A DNA stretch of 64,000 nucleotides from Defluviimonas aquaemixtae (GTDB lineage Bacteria > Pseudomonadota > Alphaproteobacteria > Rhodobacterales > Rhodobacteraceae): the NCBI RefSeq assembly GCF_900302475.1, contig NZ_OMOQ01000001.1, positions 868,001 to 932,000 of the forward strand, written 5' to 3'. Below are positions 63,098-64,000 of this stretch, in pieces. The notes below the pieces were generated by a model. It saw nothing but the letters and a program-made list of their open reading frames with translations. It had not been told where the DNA came from and searched no databases. How positions within the stretch are numbered: position 1 is the first letter of the stretch; each line of letters opens with the position of its first letter. The position numbers and the translations under genes are program-made.

Positions 63098-64000
63098 TTA
63101 ACCGCGCTCTCGGGATGCAACCTGCAGGCGTTCAAGGCCGTGAAAATGATACAGATTGGCGTAACGCGGCTTCTTCGCGAAGGCGAGACCGGGCAAGCGC
63201 TCGAACAGGATCGGCAGCGCGACCTGCAGTTCGAGCCGCGCTAGAGGGGCGCCGACACAGAAGTGGATGCCAGCGCCGAAGCTGTGATTGGCCTTGGCCG
63301 GGCGGGCCGGATTGAAGCGGGCGGGCCGATCCCAGGCCTGCGGATCGCGATTGGCGGCGGCAAGCAGAAGCCCGACCTCGTCGCCGCGCCGGAACGTGTG
63401 GCCCGAGATCTCGATGTCGTCGTATGCGTGGCGCGTGAAGAGATGGAGCGGCGGGTCGAAGCGCAGGATTTCCTCGACCGTCGCCTCGACCCGATCGGGC
63501 GCCAGGGCCTCGCCGCCGATTCCTTTTTCGATCAGCACCTTGACGCCGTTTCCCAACGTGTGGACCGTCGCTTCGTGACCGGCGTTGAGAAGCAGGATGC
63601 AGGTCGATATCAGCTCATCGGTCGAAAGCGCATCGCTCCCTGCCTCGGCCGCGATCAGGTGTGTGATGAGGTCGTCGGAAGGCCGCGCGAGGCGCTCCTC
63701 GACATAGCCGTTCAGGAAGGCGACGAATGCGTTCGTCGCGGCGACCGCCGCGTCCTCGGTCGCCCGCGTGCGGCGGGCCTGGTACATTGCGACCATCGCG
63801 TTCGACCAGTGCAGCAGATCGTCCGCCCGGTCCTCTGGCACGCCGAGAAGGCGGGCGATAACGATCACGGGCAGTTTCTGCGCGAAATGGCTCAGAAGGT
63901 CGAATTCGCCCGCCGGGAAAGCATCGATGAGCGTGTGGCTCAGCGCCGCGATCTCGGGCGCCAGCGCTGCGATCCGGCGCGAGGTGAAGGCGCGGAGGAC
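63098..64000 (-). CDS. Cytochrome P450 (5' end beyond window)
   Basis: The frame is open from the right window edge and ends at 63098, giving 300 C-terminal residues. The I-helix has LLLNAGHEATVHTL (A-G-x-E-A-T variant), the ExxR is in EEILRFDPP, and the heme-binding loop is FGAGIHFCVGAPLARLE with the axial Cys. It is a bacterial class I P450; a ferredoxin partner is not seen nearby. Most of the first 100 residues lie outside the window. The FAD oxidase gene follows 120 bases downstream on the same strand. Confidence 0.93.
   Translation of the reverse strand, partial: VLRAFTSRRIAALAPEIAALSHTLIDAFPAGEFDLLSHFAQKLPVIVIARLLGVPEDRADDLLHWSNAMVAMYQARRTRATEDAAVAATNAFVAFLNGYVEERLARPSDDLITHLIAAEAGSDALSTDELISTCILLLNAGHEATVHTLGNGVKVLIEKGIGGEALAPDRVEATVEEILRFDPPLHLFTRHAYDDIEISGHTFRRGDEVGLLLAAANRDPQAWDRPARFNPARPAKANHSFGAGIHFCVGAPLARLELQVALPILFERLPGLAFAKKPRYANLYHFHGLERLQVASRERG

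Overview
The window is a GC-rich chromosomal segment from an alphaproteobacterium, very probably a member of the Rhodobacteraceae/Paracoccaceae. This is inferred from the gene families and their order: tatABC; surE-pcm-nlpD; dnaB-alr-mlaEF with radA-cvpA-purF; DUF2849-cysI-cysH-DUF934 beside an Lrp-type regulator; and a Hint_2-domain protein. I recognise about 66 protein-coding genes, two of them cut by the window edges. I found no rRNA, tRNA, CRISPR array, prophage or insertion sequence.

Layout. 1-6.6 kb: an RNA helicase (partial), a GT25-type glycosyltransferase, OsmC, a papain-like YiiX/NlpC-P60-type protein, RF3 (prfC) and a tandem universal stress protein. 6.6-10.5 kb: a Hint-domain protein, an atypical SDR, an orphan ABC ATPase and a WYL regulator with a palindromic operator candidate. 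10.6-16.8 kb: tatABC translationally coupled to a DUF815 AAA protein, then surE-pcm-nlpD and an SDR. 16.8-27.5 kb: bioY, then housekeeping genes on the minus strand (DUF1284, purF, cvpA, radA, a PqiA-like protein, mlaF, mlaE, alr, dnaB, pyrE). 27.5-29.4 kb: a short block between pyrE and pyrC holding a 69-aa protein, a putative gluzincin-like protein and a CadC/ToxR-like regulator, which looks inserted. 30.5-32.3 kb: small membrane or lipoprotein genes.

32.3-42.5 kb is the most distinctive region: nine genes on both strands with five glycosyltransferase modules, three stand-alone methyltransferases and two alpha/beta-hydrolase-like modules. Two protein families in it occur both with intact catalytic motifs and as copies that have lost them. 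One copy of the hydrolase module has its Ser-His catalytic residues and is fused to a GT61 domain, while the other has lost both. One FkbM-like methyltransferase is intact, while a degenerate relative is fused to a GT2 domain. No polymerase, flippase or ABC exporter is present, so glycosylation of proteins or of a small carbohydrate is a reasonable guess for the cluster, but this is unproven.

42.7-51.8 kb: an MFS and a LysE exporter; a MoxR/CoxE-type ATPase-VWA pair and an XdhC/molybdopterin-binding pair (accessory genes of molybdenum hydroxylases such as CO dehydrogenase) separated by an OmpA-type protein and a DUF1203 gene; the structural enzyme is not in the window. 51.8-56.8 kb: DUF1761, an ArsR-SRPBCC-DUF899 operon with a readable promoter and operators, rlmJ, infC starting at a non-canonical AUA, an Ala/Glu/Thr-repeat membrane-anchored protein and a secreted DUF6639-type protein. 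56.9-64 kb: ferredoxin-NADP reductase, the assimilatory sulfate reduction operon with a divergent Lrp-type regulator and a palindromic site between them, an FAD-linked oxidase and a partial cytochrome P450.

Three intergenic copies of a GC-rich element (AATACyyCGGGG followed by a GGGGGC/GCCCCC hairpin) lie downstream of genes in the same relative orientation. All calls rest on reading translated sequence and motifs; no database search was run.
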